This document shows positions 56,180 through 64,000 of a stretch of 64,000 bases of DNA, one piece after another. Location: the NCBI RefSeq assembly GCF_002277895.1, contig NZ_CP022998.1:186001-250000 (forward strand), written 5' to 3'. Made by a program: the position numbers and the translations under genes. The notes beneath the pieces are model-generated. The model was not told the origin of the DNA and did no database searches. It saw only the letters and a program-made list of their open reading frames with translations. How positions within the stretch are numbered: the first letter of the stretch is position 1; each line of letters begins with the position of its first letter. The DNA comes from Rhizobium sp. 11515TR. GTDB taxonomy: Bacteria; Pseudomonadota; Alphaproteobacteria; Rhizobiales; Rhizobiaceae.

Positions 56180-57207
56180 GCGAGACCCAATCCCTGATGC
56201 TGACGGAAGCCGGCCAATCGCCCGAGGTGGTTGCGACGCTGCTTGAAAAGGAAAAGCCCGCTTTCGCCGAGATCGCGAAGCTTTTCTCGACCGGTCGTCC
56301 ATCGCTGATCACGACGGCCGCGCGCGGCTCTTCCGACCATGCCGCCACCTTCTTCAAATATCTCTTCGAAATCTCCTGCGGCGTCCCGGTCGCTTCTGTC
56401 GGGCCGTCGATCGCCTCCGTCTATGGCGCACCGCTGCATCTGAAGGGCGGCATCCACTTCACCGTCTCGCAGTCCGGCGGCAGTCCCGACATCATCGCGC
56501 TACAGGCCGCTGCCAAGAAGGGTGGCGCCACCACGATCGCCGTCGTCAACGTCACCGACAGCCCGCTCGCCAAGGAAGCCGACATCGTGCTCGGCCTCAA
56601 CGCCGGCAAAGAACAGAGCGTCGCCGCCACGAAATCCTTCATCGCCTCGGTTGCGGCCCTTGCCGGCGTGACGGCAACGATTTCGCAGGATAAGGCGCTT
56701 GTTGATGGTCTTGCGAAACTGCCGGAAGCACTTGCCGCCACCTCGGGCATCGACGGCAAGGCGGCTGAAGATGTGCTCTTCAATGCCTCATCGCTCTATA
56801 CCGGCGGTCGCGGCCCCGCCTTCGCCATCGCGCTGGAAGCAGCGCTGAAGGCCAAGGAAACAGCCGGCCTTCATGCCGAAGCCTTCTCTCTGGCCGAACT
56901 CATGCACGGCCCGATGCGCCTCGTGCAGCCGGGATTCCCGATCGTCGCCTTCTCGCCCGACGATGCTGCCTTTGCCAACAATGCCCAGGCGATCGAGCGC
57001 CTGCAGAAGCTCGGCGCCACCGCCGTCTCCTTCTCGACCGCACCGCTTGCCGGCATCAACCTGCGCATGCCGACGACAGGCAACGGCCTGCTCGATCCGC
57101 TGGTATCGCTGCTGTGCTACTATCGCCTCATCGAGTCGGTAACGCGTCGCAAGGGTTTCGATCCGGACAAGCCGGCTAATCTCCTCAAGGTAACGGAGAC
57201 CATGTGA
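56176..57207 (+). CDS. SIS-domain sugar isomerase/deaminase, glucosamine-6-phosphate deaminase-like
   Basis: This 343-residue protein has two SIS domains like the isomerase half of GlmS: SLITTAARGSSDHAATFFKY and FTVSQSGGSPDIIAL in the first, GGRGPAFAIALEAALKAKET and AEAFSLAELMHGPMRLV in the second. No glutaminase domain is present. Between a GntR gene and nagA, it most likely converts glucosamine-6-phosphate to fructose-6-phosphate and ammonia (the NagB-II role). An AgaS-type activity on galactosamine phosphate is the alternative. Confidence 0.87.
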   Translation: MSETQSLMLTEAGQSPEVVATLLEKEKPAFAEIAKLFSTGRPSLITTAARGSSDHAATFFKYLFEISCGVPVASVGPSIASVYGAPLHLKGGIHFTVSQSGGSPDIIALQAAAKKGGATTIAVVNVTDSPLAKEADIVLGLNAGKEQSVAATKSFIASVAALAGVTATISQDKALVDGLAKLPEALAATSGIDGKAAEDVLFNASSLYTGGRGPAFAIALEAALKAKETAGLHAEAFSLAELMHGPMRLVQPGFPIVAFSPDDAAFANNAQAIERLQKLGATAVSFSTAPLAGINLRMPTTGNGLLDPLVSLLCYYRLIESVTRRKGFDPDKPANLLKVTETM

Positions 57208-58364
57208 TGGACTACAAGGTCTTTACCGGCGCCCGCATCTTCGATGGCGATCGGTTTCACGAGGATAGCGCATTGGTGATCGGCAATGGCCGTATCCATG
57301 CCATTACCGGTGCCAATGACGTGCCCGACAATGCCGAAACGATTGCGTTGAACGGCGGTGTGCTTGCTCCCGGCTTCATCGATGCGCAGGTGAACGGCGG
57401 CGGCGGCCGCATGCTGAATGACGAGCCCTCGGCCGACTCCATGTACATGATTGCCGCAGGACATCGCCCCTACGGTACGACATCGCTACTGCCGACGCTG
57501 ATCACCGATGTCGCGGCCGCGAGCGCGGCGGCGATCGAAGGCGCCATCGAGGCGGTGAAAGCCAATCGCGGCGTCGCCGGACTGCATCTGGAAGGCCCGC
57601 ATCTGGCGCCGGCCCGCAAGGGCGCGCATCTTGCCGAGCTGATGCGTCCGGTCGAAGACAGCGACGTCCGGACCTTCATCCGCGCCCGTGAGGCGATCGG
57701 CACCTTGCTGGTGACGATTGCCGCCGAGCAAGTCACCGAGCGGCAGGTGCAGGCACTCGCCGAAGGCGGTGTCATCGTCAGCATCGGCCATAGCGATTGC
57801 ACGGCGGAAGCCGCCGATGCGCGTTTCGATGCCGGTGCGCGTGGCGTTACCCATCTTTTCAACGCCATGAGCCAGATGGGCCATCGCGCACCCGGTCTCG
57901 TCGGCGCGGCGATCGATCACCCTGCCCCCTGGTGTGGTATCATCGCCGACGGCCATCATGTCGATCCGATAGCGCTGCGCGTCGCGCTGCGCGCCAAGCG
58001 CGGTGAAGGCCGGCTGTTCTTCGTCACGGATGCCATGTCGCTCGTCGGCACCGATCTTCCGAGCTTCACGCTGAATGGCCGCACGGTCTATCGCACCAAG
58101 GGCGGCTATTGCTCCAAGCTGACGCTCGATGACGGCACGCTGGCGGGCTCCGATGTCGATATGGCCTCCACCATCCGCTACGGCGTCAATATTCTCGAGC
58201 TACCGTTGGCTGAGGCCTTGCGCATGGCGACTTCCTATCCCGCTCGCTTCCTGCGGCTTGCCGACCGCGGCCATCTGACGCCGGGAACCCGCGCCGATCT
58301 CGTCCACATCAACGACGCCATCGAAGTCACCGAAACATGGATATCCGGCCTGCCTTCGGCCTAA
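57207..58364 (+). CDS. nagA: N-acetylglucosamine-6-phosphate deacetylase
   Basis: This 385-residue amidohydrolase has the metal and catalytic residues of NagA: LHLEGPHLAP (Glu), VSIGHSDCTAEAA (His), GVTHLFNAMSQMGHR (His) and FFVTDAMSLVGTD (catalytic Asp). It removes acetate from GlcNAc-6-phosphate in the cytosol, feeding the SIS-domain enzyme upstream. Its ATG at 57207 shares one base with the preceding stop; a GTG at 57204 is possible. No GlcNAc transporter or kinase gene is nearby. Confidence 0.94.
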   Translation: MDYKVFTGARIFDGDRFHEDSALVIGNGRIHAITGANDVPDNAETIALNGGVLAPGFIDAQVNGGGGRMLNDEPSADSMYMIAAGHRPYGTTSLLPTLITDVAAASAAAIEGAIEAVKANRGVAGLHLEGPHLAPARKGAHLAELMRPVEDSDVRTFIRAREAIGTLLVTIAAEQVTERQVQALAEGGVIVSIGHSDCTAEAADARFDAGARGVTHLFNAMSQMGHRAPGLVGAAIDHPAPWCGIIADGHHVDPIALRVALRAKRGEGRLFFVTDAMSLVGTDLPSFTLNGRTVYRTKGGYCSKLTLDDGTLAGSDVDMASTIRYGVNILELPLAEALRMATSYPARFLRLADRGHLTPGTRADLVHINDAIEVTETWISGLPSA

Positions 58365-58385
58365 AATTTGAAAAGGAGGCTCGGC

Positions 58386-59114
58386 ATGACCGCAGTCACG
58401 GACAGCTACTTCACCGCCCTCATCGGCCGGCTGGAAACCTTGCGTGAAACGCTGGCCGAGCCTATGTCCCGGGCTTCGGCCGCCATTTGCGCGGCCGCAC
58501 GTGCCGATCGCCGCGTCTATGTCTTCGGCACCGGCCACTCGCACATGCTGGCGGAGGAGGTGCATTATCGCGCCGGCGGCCTCGCCTTCACCATTCCCGT
58601 GCTGGTGGGCTCTGCCATGCTGCATGAAGGCGCCGTCATCAGTTCGGTCTATGAGCGTACCGAAGGGCTCATCCGCCCGGTCTTCGAACGCTATGGCATG
58701 CAGCCGGGCGACGTGCTGGTCATTGCCTCCAATTCCGGTGTCAACGCCGCGCCGGTCGAGGCCGCCGACTATGGTCGCGAGATCGGCGCGACGGTCATCG
58801 CCATCACATCCCTCGCCTATTCGGCCGCCATCGCCAATGGACGCCGGAGACTGGCCGATATCGCCGATATCGTGCTGGACAACGGCCTGCCGCCGGGCGA
58901 TGCCATGATCGATCTGCCGGGCACGGAGCTGAAGGTCGGTCCGGCTTCGACAGCCGTCGGTACGACGGTCCTGAACGCCATCTTCGCCGATGTCGCTGCC
59001 GAACTCTGCAAGGATGGCAATCCGCCCGTCTATCTCAGCGCCAACATGCCGGGCGCCAGGGAAACCAACCAGCAGCTGGTTAAGAAATATCGGCCTCGCA
59101 ATCCGCATCTCTAG
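58386..59114 (+). CDS. SIS-domain phosphosugar-binding protein (UPF0309-like)
   Basis: This 242-residue single-SIS-domain protein starts at ATG 58386 after AAGGAGG. The phosphosugar-binding segments are [20 protein letters not shown] and [20 protein letters not shown]. The end ([18 protein letters not shown]) is typical of the UPF0309 group. It is last in the amino-sugar operon, 21 bp after nagA. Relatives include MurNAc-6-phosphate etherases and phosphoheptose isomerases, so it may release or isomerise an amino-sugar phosphate; the activity is unknown. Confidence 0.82.
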   Translation: MTAVTDSYFTALIGRLETLRETLAEPMSRASAAICAAARADRRVYVFGTGHSHMLAEEVHYRAGGLAFTIPVLVGSAMLHEGAVISSVYERTEGLIRPVFERYGMQPGDVLVIASNSGVNAAPVEAADYGREIGATVIAITSLAYSAAIANGRRRLADIADIVLDNGLPPGDAMIDLPGTELKVGPASTAVGTTVLNAIFADVAAELCKDGNPPVYLSANMPGARETNQQLVKKYRPRNPHL

Positions 59115-59315
59115 ATCGATTCCAGGAAAAGTGCGCAGCGGTTTTCCATCCGGAATTGCGTGAAAAGAAAGAGATAGAGCGGCTCCGTGGAAAACTGAAC
59201 CGCTCTGAGCCGCTACCGGAAAGCTCGCAGCAGCTTCCTATCTGAAACCCCGAAAAAACAATGGGATAAAGCGGCTGAGCGTTTCCCGTGAAACACCCGG
59301 CCGCTCCGTCAGGCA
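59115..59315. repeat. RIME-like intergenic element
   Basis: This 201-bp gap between convergent genes carries the core TTCCAGGAAAAGTGCGCAGC (from 59120) shared with the element at 1648. GAGCGG/CCGCTC hairpins follow (AGAGCGG near 59175 and CCGCTCT near 59200). No gene was found in it. Confidence 0.65.
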
Positions 59316-62300
59316 TCATTGTGCCGCGGCATCGGTGGCCGAAGGCTCCTGCGCGGCTTCCGCCTGCTTGCGCCGGCGGCGCAGGACGACGTAGAAGACC
59401 GGCGTCAGGAACAGGCCGAACAGCGTAACGCCCAGCATGCCGGAGAAGACGGCGGTACCGAGGGACTGGCGCATTTCCGCGCCCGGACCAGTTGCGATCA
59501 TCAGCGGCACGACACCGAAGATGAAGGCGAAGGCCGTCATCAGGATCGGACGCAGACGCAGGTGGCTGGCCTCGATGGCCGCCTCGACGGCGCTCTTTCC
59601 CTCAGCCTGCGCTTGTCGGGCAAACTCCACGATCAGGATCGCGTTCTTGGCCGCAAGGCCGATCAGCACGATAAGCCCGATCTGGGTGAGGATATTGTTG
59701 TCCATCCCCCTCAGATGCACGCCGATCAGCGCCGCCAGAACGGCCAGCGGCACGATGAGAATGATCGCAAGCGGCAGGATCCAGCTTTCATATTGCGCCG
59801 ACAGCGCCAGGAAGACGAAGATGACCGACAGGGCGAAGATATAGATCGCGGTATTGCCGGTATGCTTTTCCTGATAGGCAAGCTCCGTCCATTCGAAGGT
59901 CGTACCGGAAGGCAGAAGGTTCTTTGCTATCCCTTCCATGATGTCGAGAGCCGAGCCGGTGGACACGCCCGGGCCTGGATTGCCCTGCAGGGGAACCGAG
60001 ACATACATGTTATAGCGCTGCACCAGCGTCGGCCCGGTCGTATCCCGGATATCGACCAGCGTGCCGAGCGGCACGAGCGCTCCGGTCGCCGAGCGCACCT
60101 TCAGCGCCAGAATATCCTCGCGGTCCATGCGATATTGCTGATCGGCCTGAGCCCGCACCTGATAAACACGGCCGAAGGCGTTGAAGTCGTTGACGTAGGA
60201 TGTGCCAAGATTGATCGACAGCGTCTCGAAGATATTCGGGATCGGCACGTTGAGCGCCCGCGCCTTGTCACGGTCGATCGCCAGGAAATATTGCGGGCTG
60301 TTGGCGGAGAAGGTGGTGAAGACGCCACTGACGCCCTTATTCTGCGCGGCAACGCCCATCATCTGATAGGCGAGCGGCAGGATGCGGCGCATGTCAGCAT
60401 TTTCCCGGTCCATGATCTGCATCTTGAAGCCACCGGAATTGCCGATGCCACGGATCGACGGCGGCGGAATGGCGATGATGAAAGCCTCCTCGATGCCCTG
60501 CAGGCTGCCGAAGAGCTGGCCGATGATCTTGGTGGCCGTGTCGCCGGTCTTCAACCGCTCCTCGAATGGCTTGAACGGCGTGAAGATGACACCCGAATTC
60601 GAGGCATTGGTGAAGGTTGCACCGTTGAAGCCGGCAAAGGCGACCGCATTGGCGATGCCGGGTGTCTTGTTGATGATATCGGTCGCCTTCTGGATGACGG
60701 CATTGGTGCGTGCCAGCGAGGCTCCATCAGGCAGCTGCACGACGACGATGGCATAGCCCTGGTCCATCGTCGGCACGAAGCCCTGCGGTACGATCCGGCC
60801 CATATACCAGGTTCCCGCCAGTAACCCCGCGAAGACGAGAAGCGCGCAGGCGAGTGCTGCCCACGTCGTCACGAGATGGCGGACGATCCAGGAATATCCC
60901 TGGCTCATTCGCTCGAAACCCCGGTTGAACCCGTCACCCAAGGCACGGCCGAAGCGCGCGAAGATATTGTTGGATTTCTCGTGGCTGTGCGGACGAAGGA
61001 CGATCGCGGCGATCGCCGGCGAGAGCGTCAGCGAGTTCAGGCAGGAAATCGCCGTCGCGACCGAGATCGTCACCGCGAACTGCCGGTAAAATTGCCCGGA
61101 AATGCCGGGAATGAAGGCTGTCGGCACGAAGACCGCAATCAGCACCAGCGAGATTGCGAGCACGGCCGTACCGACCTCGTTCATCGTCACATGTGACGCC
61201 TCTTTCGGCGTCATGCCGAGCGCGAGGTTGCGCTCGACATTCTCCACCACCACGATCGCGTCGTCGACGACGATACCGATGGCGAGCACCAGGCCGAACA
61301 GCGTCAGCATGTTCAACGAGAAGCCGAAGGCGAGCAGGAAGGCAAAAGTGCCGATCAGCGAAACGGGGATTGCGACAATCGGAATGATCGCCGTTCTCCA
61401 GGATTGCAGGAAAACCAGTACGACGATGGCGACGAGAATCGCCGCTTCGAAGATCGTCTTGTAGACTTCGTGGATCGACTCGGCGATGAACTCCGTGGGG
61501 TTGTAGATGATGCGGTATTCCAGTCCCTGCGGGAAATCCTGCGACAAGTCCTCCATGGTCTTCTGGATATCGGCGGCGGCGGCGAGCGCATTGGTGCCGG
61601 GTCGGGCGAAGACGCCGAGCGCCACCGCCGGGCTGCCGTTCAGATAGCTGTTGGTGACGTAATCCTGAGCGCCGAGCTCAATGCGCGCAACATCCTGCAA
61701 CTGCACGAGACGACCGTTGCCGGTTGCCTTGACGATGACGTAGCGGAATTGCCGCGCGTCGGAAAAGCGCCCCTGGGTCGTGACGGTGTATTGGAAGGCG
61801 TTGGTGCCCGAAACCGGCGGCCCGCCGATCGCGCCGCCCGAAACCTGCACGTTCTGATCCCGCAGCGCCTGCACGATATCGCCGGCGGTCATGCCGTAGG
61901 CCGCGAGCTTTTCCGGATCGAGCCAGATGCGCAGCGAATATTGCCGCTCGCCGAAGAGCTGCACGTCGCCGACACCGTCCAGACGGACGAGAATGTCGCG
62001 GATGCGGGTACGCGCATAGTTGGAAATATAGAGCTGGTCGTAGCGGTTGTTCGGCGAGAGAAGATGCACGACCATCATCAGATCAGGCGAGCTCTTGACC
62101 GTCGTAATGCCGATGCGGCGGACGTCGTCGGGCAGGCGCGGCTCGGCGATGGCGACGCGGTTCTGCACCAGCACCTGCGCCTTGTCGAGATCGGTGCCGA
62201 GCTTGAATGTGACCGTCAGCGACATGGAGCCATCGGCACTGGAATAGGAGGACATATAGAGCATGTCCTCGACGCCGTTGACCTCCTGCTCGATCGGCGT

Positions 62301-62492
62301 CGCCACCGTATCGGCGATGGTCTGTGCGTCGGCGCCGGGATAGGAGGTGCGAATGACGATGGTGGGGGGCGCGACCTCAGGATATTGCGCTACCGGCAAC
62401 TGGAAATAGGCGATGCCGCCGACGATCAGCAGCACGATGGATAGGACCGATGCGAAGATCGGCCGATCGACGAAGAAGTGGGAAAACCTCAT
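59316..62492 (-). CDS. RND efflux permease (HAE1 family, AcrB/MexB-like)
   Basis: This 1058-residue inner-membrane pump has a typical RND start (MRFSHFFVDRPIFASVLSIV). The periplasmic porter and docking domains are interleaved with 12 membrane segments. The proton relay aspartates lie in TM4 (GIVVDDAIVVVENVERN). The conserved RPILMTAFAFIFGVVPL sits near the end. It exports hydrophobic and amphiphilic compounds by proton antiport, together with the adaptor encoded upstream and an outer-membrane channel not in this window. It overlaps the adaptor gene as ATGA. Its length and pattern match AcrB, MexB and the Brucella/Agrobacterium pumps. Confidence 0.95.
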   Translation of the reverse strand: MRFSHFFVDRPIFASVLSIVLLIVGGIAYFQLPVAQYPEVAPPTIVIRTSYPGADAQTIADTVATPIEQEVNGVEDMLYMSSYSSADGSMSLTVTFKLGTDLDKAQVLVQNRVAIAEPRLPDDVRRIGITTVKSSPDLMMVVHLLSPNNRYDQLYISNYARTRIRDILVRLDGVGDVQLFGERQYSLRIWLDPEKLAAYGMTAGDIVQALRDQNVQVSGGAIGGPPVSGTNAFQYTVTTQGRFSDARQFRYVIVKATGNGRLVQLQDVARIELGAQDYVTNSYLNGSPAVALGVFARPGTNALAAAADIQKTMEDLSQDFPQGLEYRIIYNPTEFIAESIHEVYKTIFEAAILVAIVVLVFLQSWRTAIIPIVAIPVSLIGTFAFLLAFGFSLNMLTLFGLVLAIGIVVDDAIVVVENVERNLALGMTPKEASHVTMNEVGTAVLAISLVLIAVFVPTAFIPGISGQFYRQFAVTISVATAISCLNSLTLSPAIAAIVLRPHSHEKSNNIFARFGRALGDGFNRGFERMSQGYSWIVRHLVTTWAALACALLVFAGLLAGTWYMGRIVPQGFVPTMDQGYAIVVVQLPDGASLARTNAVIQKATDIINKTPGIANAVAFAGFNGATFTNASNSGVIFTPFKPFEERLKTGDTATKIIGQLFGSLQGIEEAFIIAIPPPSIRGIGNSGGFKMQIMDRENADMRRILPLAYQMMGVAAQNKGVSGVFTTFSANSPQYFLAIDRDKARALNVPIPNIFETLSINLGTSYVNDFNAFGRVYQVRAQADQQYRMDREDILALKVRSATGALVPLGTLVDIRDTTGPTLVQRYNMYVSVPLQGNPGPGVSTGSALDIMEGIAKNLLPSGTTFEWTELAYQEKHTGNTAIYIFALSVIFVFLALSAQYESWILPLAIILIVPLAVLAALIGVHLRGMDNNILTQIGLIVLIGLAAKNAILIVEFARQAQAEGKSAVEAAIEASHLRLRPILMTAFAFIFGVVPLMIATGPGAEMRQSLGTAVFSGMLGVTLFGLFLTPVFYVVLRRRRKQAEAAQEPSATDAAAQ

Positions 62493-63670
62493 TGGCTGGT
62501 CCCCTGTGCATCGGCCTGGGCCGGCGGCTCGTCATTCGTCGCCTGCTGCGGCAGCTCGATCAGCTGCGGCGTCACCTTGACGCCAGGCCGGATCCGCATC
62601 AGCCCGTTGACGACGATCGTCTCGTCACCGGTCATGCCGTCACGGATGACGCGATAGCCGTAGAGCTTCGGCCCGAGGCGCACCGGCTTCGGCGTGATAT
62701 TGCCGGCGGTATCGGCGACATAGACGACACGCTGATTCTGGTCCGAGCCGATAGCTTCATCGGGGATCAGGATCGCCTTGTAGCTGTTCGAGCCTTGCAC
62801 CTGAACGCGTCCGAACAGGCCGGGCTGCAGGATGAGATCAGGATTCGGGAAGCGGGCGCGGACGCGGATCGTGCCGGTTTCATTGTCGACGCGGTTTTCG
62901 GCGAAATCGAGCTTGCCCTTGAATGGCTTCTGACGGGAATCGGCGATGGTCACGGTCACATCCAGCCCGCCGCCGCCCTGCTGCAGGGCACTGCCGTTCT
63001 TACGAGCCTCATCGGCGTAGGAGAGCAACCGACGCTCGTCGACGTCGAAATAGAAATCGATGGGATCGAGCGACACGATGGTCGTCAGCACGGTCTGATC
63101 GGCCTGCACGAGATTGCCGACGGAAATCAGCCGGCGATCAATGCGGCCGCTGAGCGGTGCGGTGATCTTGGTGAAATCCATGTCGAGATTGGCGCGATCG
63201 ACAGCGGCCTGCGCGCCACGCACATTCGCCTCGGCGGAAACGAGATCGCGGCGGCGGTCGTCGAGGGTCGACGCCGATTGGCTGCCCGTTGTCGATAGCG
63301 ATTGCGCGCGCTTGAATTGCGCATCGGCGAGCGTCAGCGACGACTTCGCGACTTCCAGCGAGGCCGTCGATTCGTTCAGCGCGGTCACGAATGGCCGCTG
63401 GTCGATGACGAAAAGCAGATCGCCCTGCTTGACCATGGCGCCATCTTTGAAATGCACTTCCTGCAGATAGCCGCCGACCCGCGAGCGCACGGAAACTTCA
63501 TCGACCGCCTGGAAGCGTCCGATGAACTCGTCGCTGTCGACAACATCGCGAACGATGGGCTTGGCAACCGTGACGGGCGGAGCCGGCGGCGCACCCTGCG
63601 CCAGCGCCTGGGCGCCCGAGAAAACGGCAAGAACACAGCTGAACAAAACGGCACGCGGCAGCATCGGCAT
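62489..63670 (-). CDS. RND efflux periplasmic adaptor (membrane fusion protein)
   Basis: This 393-residue adaptor starts at ATG 63670, which follows GAGGGGGG; the in-frame start at 63694 is less likely. It has a signal peptide (MPMLPRAVLFSCVLAVFSG, cleaved after ALAQ). VRSRVGGYLQEVHFKDGAMV is the first lipoyl half and FTKITAPLSGRIDRRLISVG the second, around a helical hairpin of about 70 residues. The beta-barrel and proximal domains follow. It bridges the RND permease to an outer-membrane TolC-like channel. It is the first gene of the two-gene operon. Confidence 0.93.
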   Translation of the reverse strand: MPMLPRAVLFSCVLAVFSGAQALAQGAPPAPPVTVAKPIVRDVVDSDEFIGRFQAVDEVSVRSRVGGYLQEVHFKDGAMVKQGDLLFVIDQRPFVTALNESTASLEVAKSSLTLADAQFKRAQSLSTTGSQSASTLDDRRRDLVSAEANVRGAQAAVDRANLDMDFTKITAPLSGRIDRRLISVGNLVQADQTVLTTIVSLDPIDFYFDVDERRLLSYADEARKNGSALQQGGGGLDVTVTIADSRQKPFKGKLDFAENRVDNETGTIRVRARFPNPDLILQPGLFGRVQVQGSNSYKAILIPDEAIGSDQNQRVVYVADTAGNITPKPVRLGPKLYGYRVIRDGMTGDETIVVNGLMRIRPGVKVTPQLIELPQQATNDEPPAQADAQGTSQ

Positions 63671-64000
63671 GAAGCCCCCCTCGAAAAACCGCATGCGGCA
63701 TCAGGCGCCGTCATCACGGTAAGCGCTCACGAAATTTGTCTGCAACTTTCTACGAAGAACCTGCCGCCATCAGGCGCAATCCAATCAGGCCGCTTCGGAC
63801 TTCCCCAACATGCGCCACGGGCCACGTCGGCCCGGGGGTATCAACCGGCCCGTCGTCCGGCAGCATGCGTTAATGTATAAACGGTTTATCGGATTCGACA
63901 ACAGGGAATGAACCAGCCGCGACCGAGCGCAACCGATTGTTTTTACTGCATAGTAAAGACGCGCATAGGATGAGCGGATATGGGCCTTAGCCCTCCAGCT
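63671..64000. promoter_or_regulatory. Upstream region of the efflux operon
   Basis: This 330-bp region up to the window edge holds no confident gene. ATAAACGGTTTAT (63877-63889) has perfect 6-bp arms around one base and is a good candidate operator for an AcrR/BepR-type repressor. The repressor gene may lie just beyond the edge. A 21-codon frame at 63908 is too short to call. Confidence 0.45.

Overview
The window looks like chromosome or chromid DNA of a fast-growing alphaproteobacterium of the Rhizobium group (R. etli, R. leguminosarum, R. tropici or a close Agrobacterium relative). The signs are high GC, many carbohydrate ABC importers next to Gfo/Idh/MocA dehydrogenases, a GlpSTPQUV-type glycerol importer, a SAM-II riboswitch in front of metA, dispersed RIME/RPE-like palindromes, and an amino acid:[carrier protein] ligase cluster known from Bradyrhizobium and Agrobacterium. 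No rRNA, tRNA, CRISPR array, phage or transposase gene was seen. Species assignment is inference.

Layout. 1-6.6 kb: an Lrp/AsnC regulator divergent from a tryptophan-dioxygenase-superfamily protein with an altered substrate region, MntH, a LytM/M23 protein with a changed zinc ligand, a TetR regulator and a DUF427 protein. 6.6-14.1 kb: sugar importer (binding protein, two permeases, ATPase) divergent from a ROK regulator, a Gfo/Idh/MocA dehydrogenase and a ThuA-like protein; together these resemble the trehalose thu system without being the same. 14.1-21.0 kb: glycerol importer glpSTPQUV with a strong terminator but no adjacent glpD, glpK or glpR. 21.2-28.4 kb: a periplasmic HAD phosphatase, an orphan sugar-binding protein divergent from a LacI regulator, a DUF2264 protein, a D-2-hydroxyacid dehydrogenase and a small lytic-transglycosylase lipoprotein. 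28.4-41.7 kb: a second sugar regulon (Gfo/Idh/MocA, enolase-superfamily enzyme, TetR regulator, importer with two more dehydrogenases and its ATPase, then a GH2 beta-mannosidase-like enzyme). Two copies of a TGTAACCA-type operator flank the regulator.

41.7-45.1 kb holds the most unusual system: carrier protein, acyl-CoA-dehydrogenase-like flavoprotein, truncated seryl-tRNA-synthetase-like amino acid:[carrier protein] ligase and a DUF1839 protein in one tightly coupled operon whose product is unknown. 45.4-48.3 kb is the EF-P set (epmB, epmA, efp). 48.3-54 kb has an SbmA-like ABC protein with a ruined ATP site, a MoxR ATPase and a VWA protein separated by a Nudix hydrolase and a SAM-II-controlled metA. 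54.2-59.1 kb is galM and an amino-sugar operon (GntR, SIS isomerase/deaminase, nagA, UPF0309-type SIS). 59.3-63.7 kb is an RND efflux pump (permease and adaptor), whose regulator probably lies past the right edge.

Start sites were chosen by Shine-Dalgarno quality, overlaps with neighbours and signal-peptide position. Functions are read from motifs and gene order; no database search was possible.
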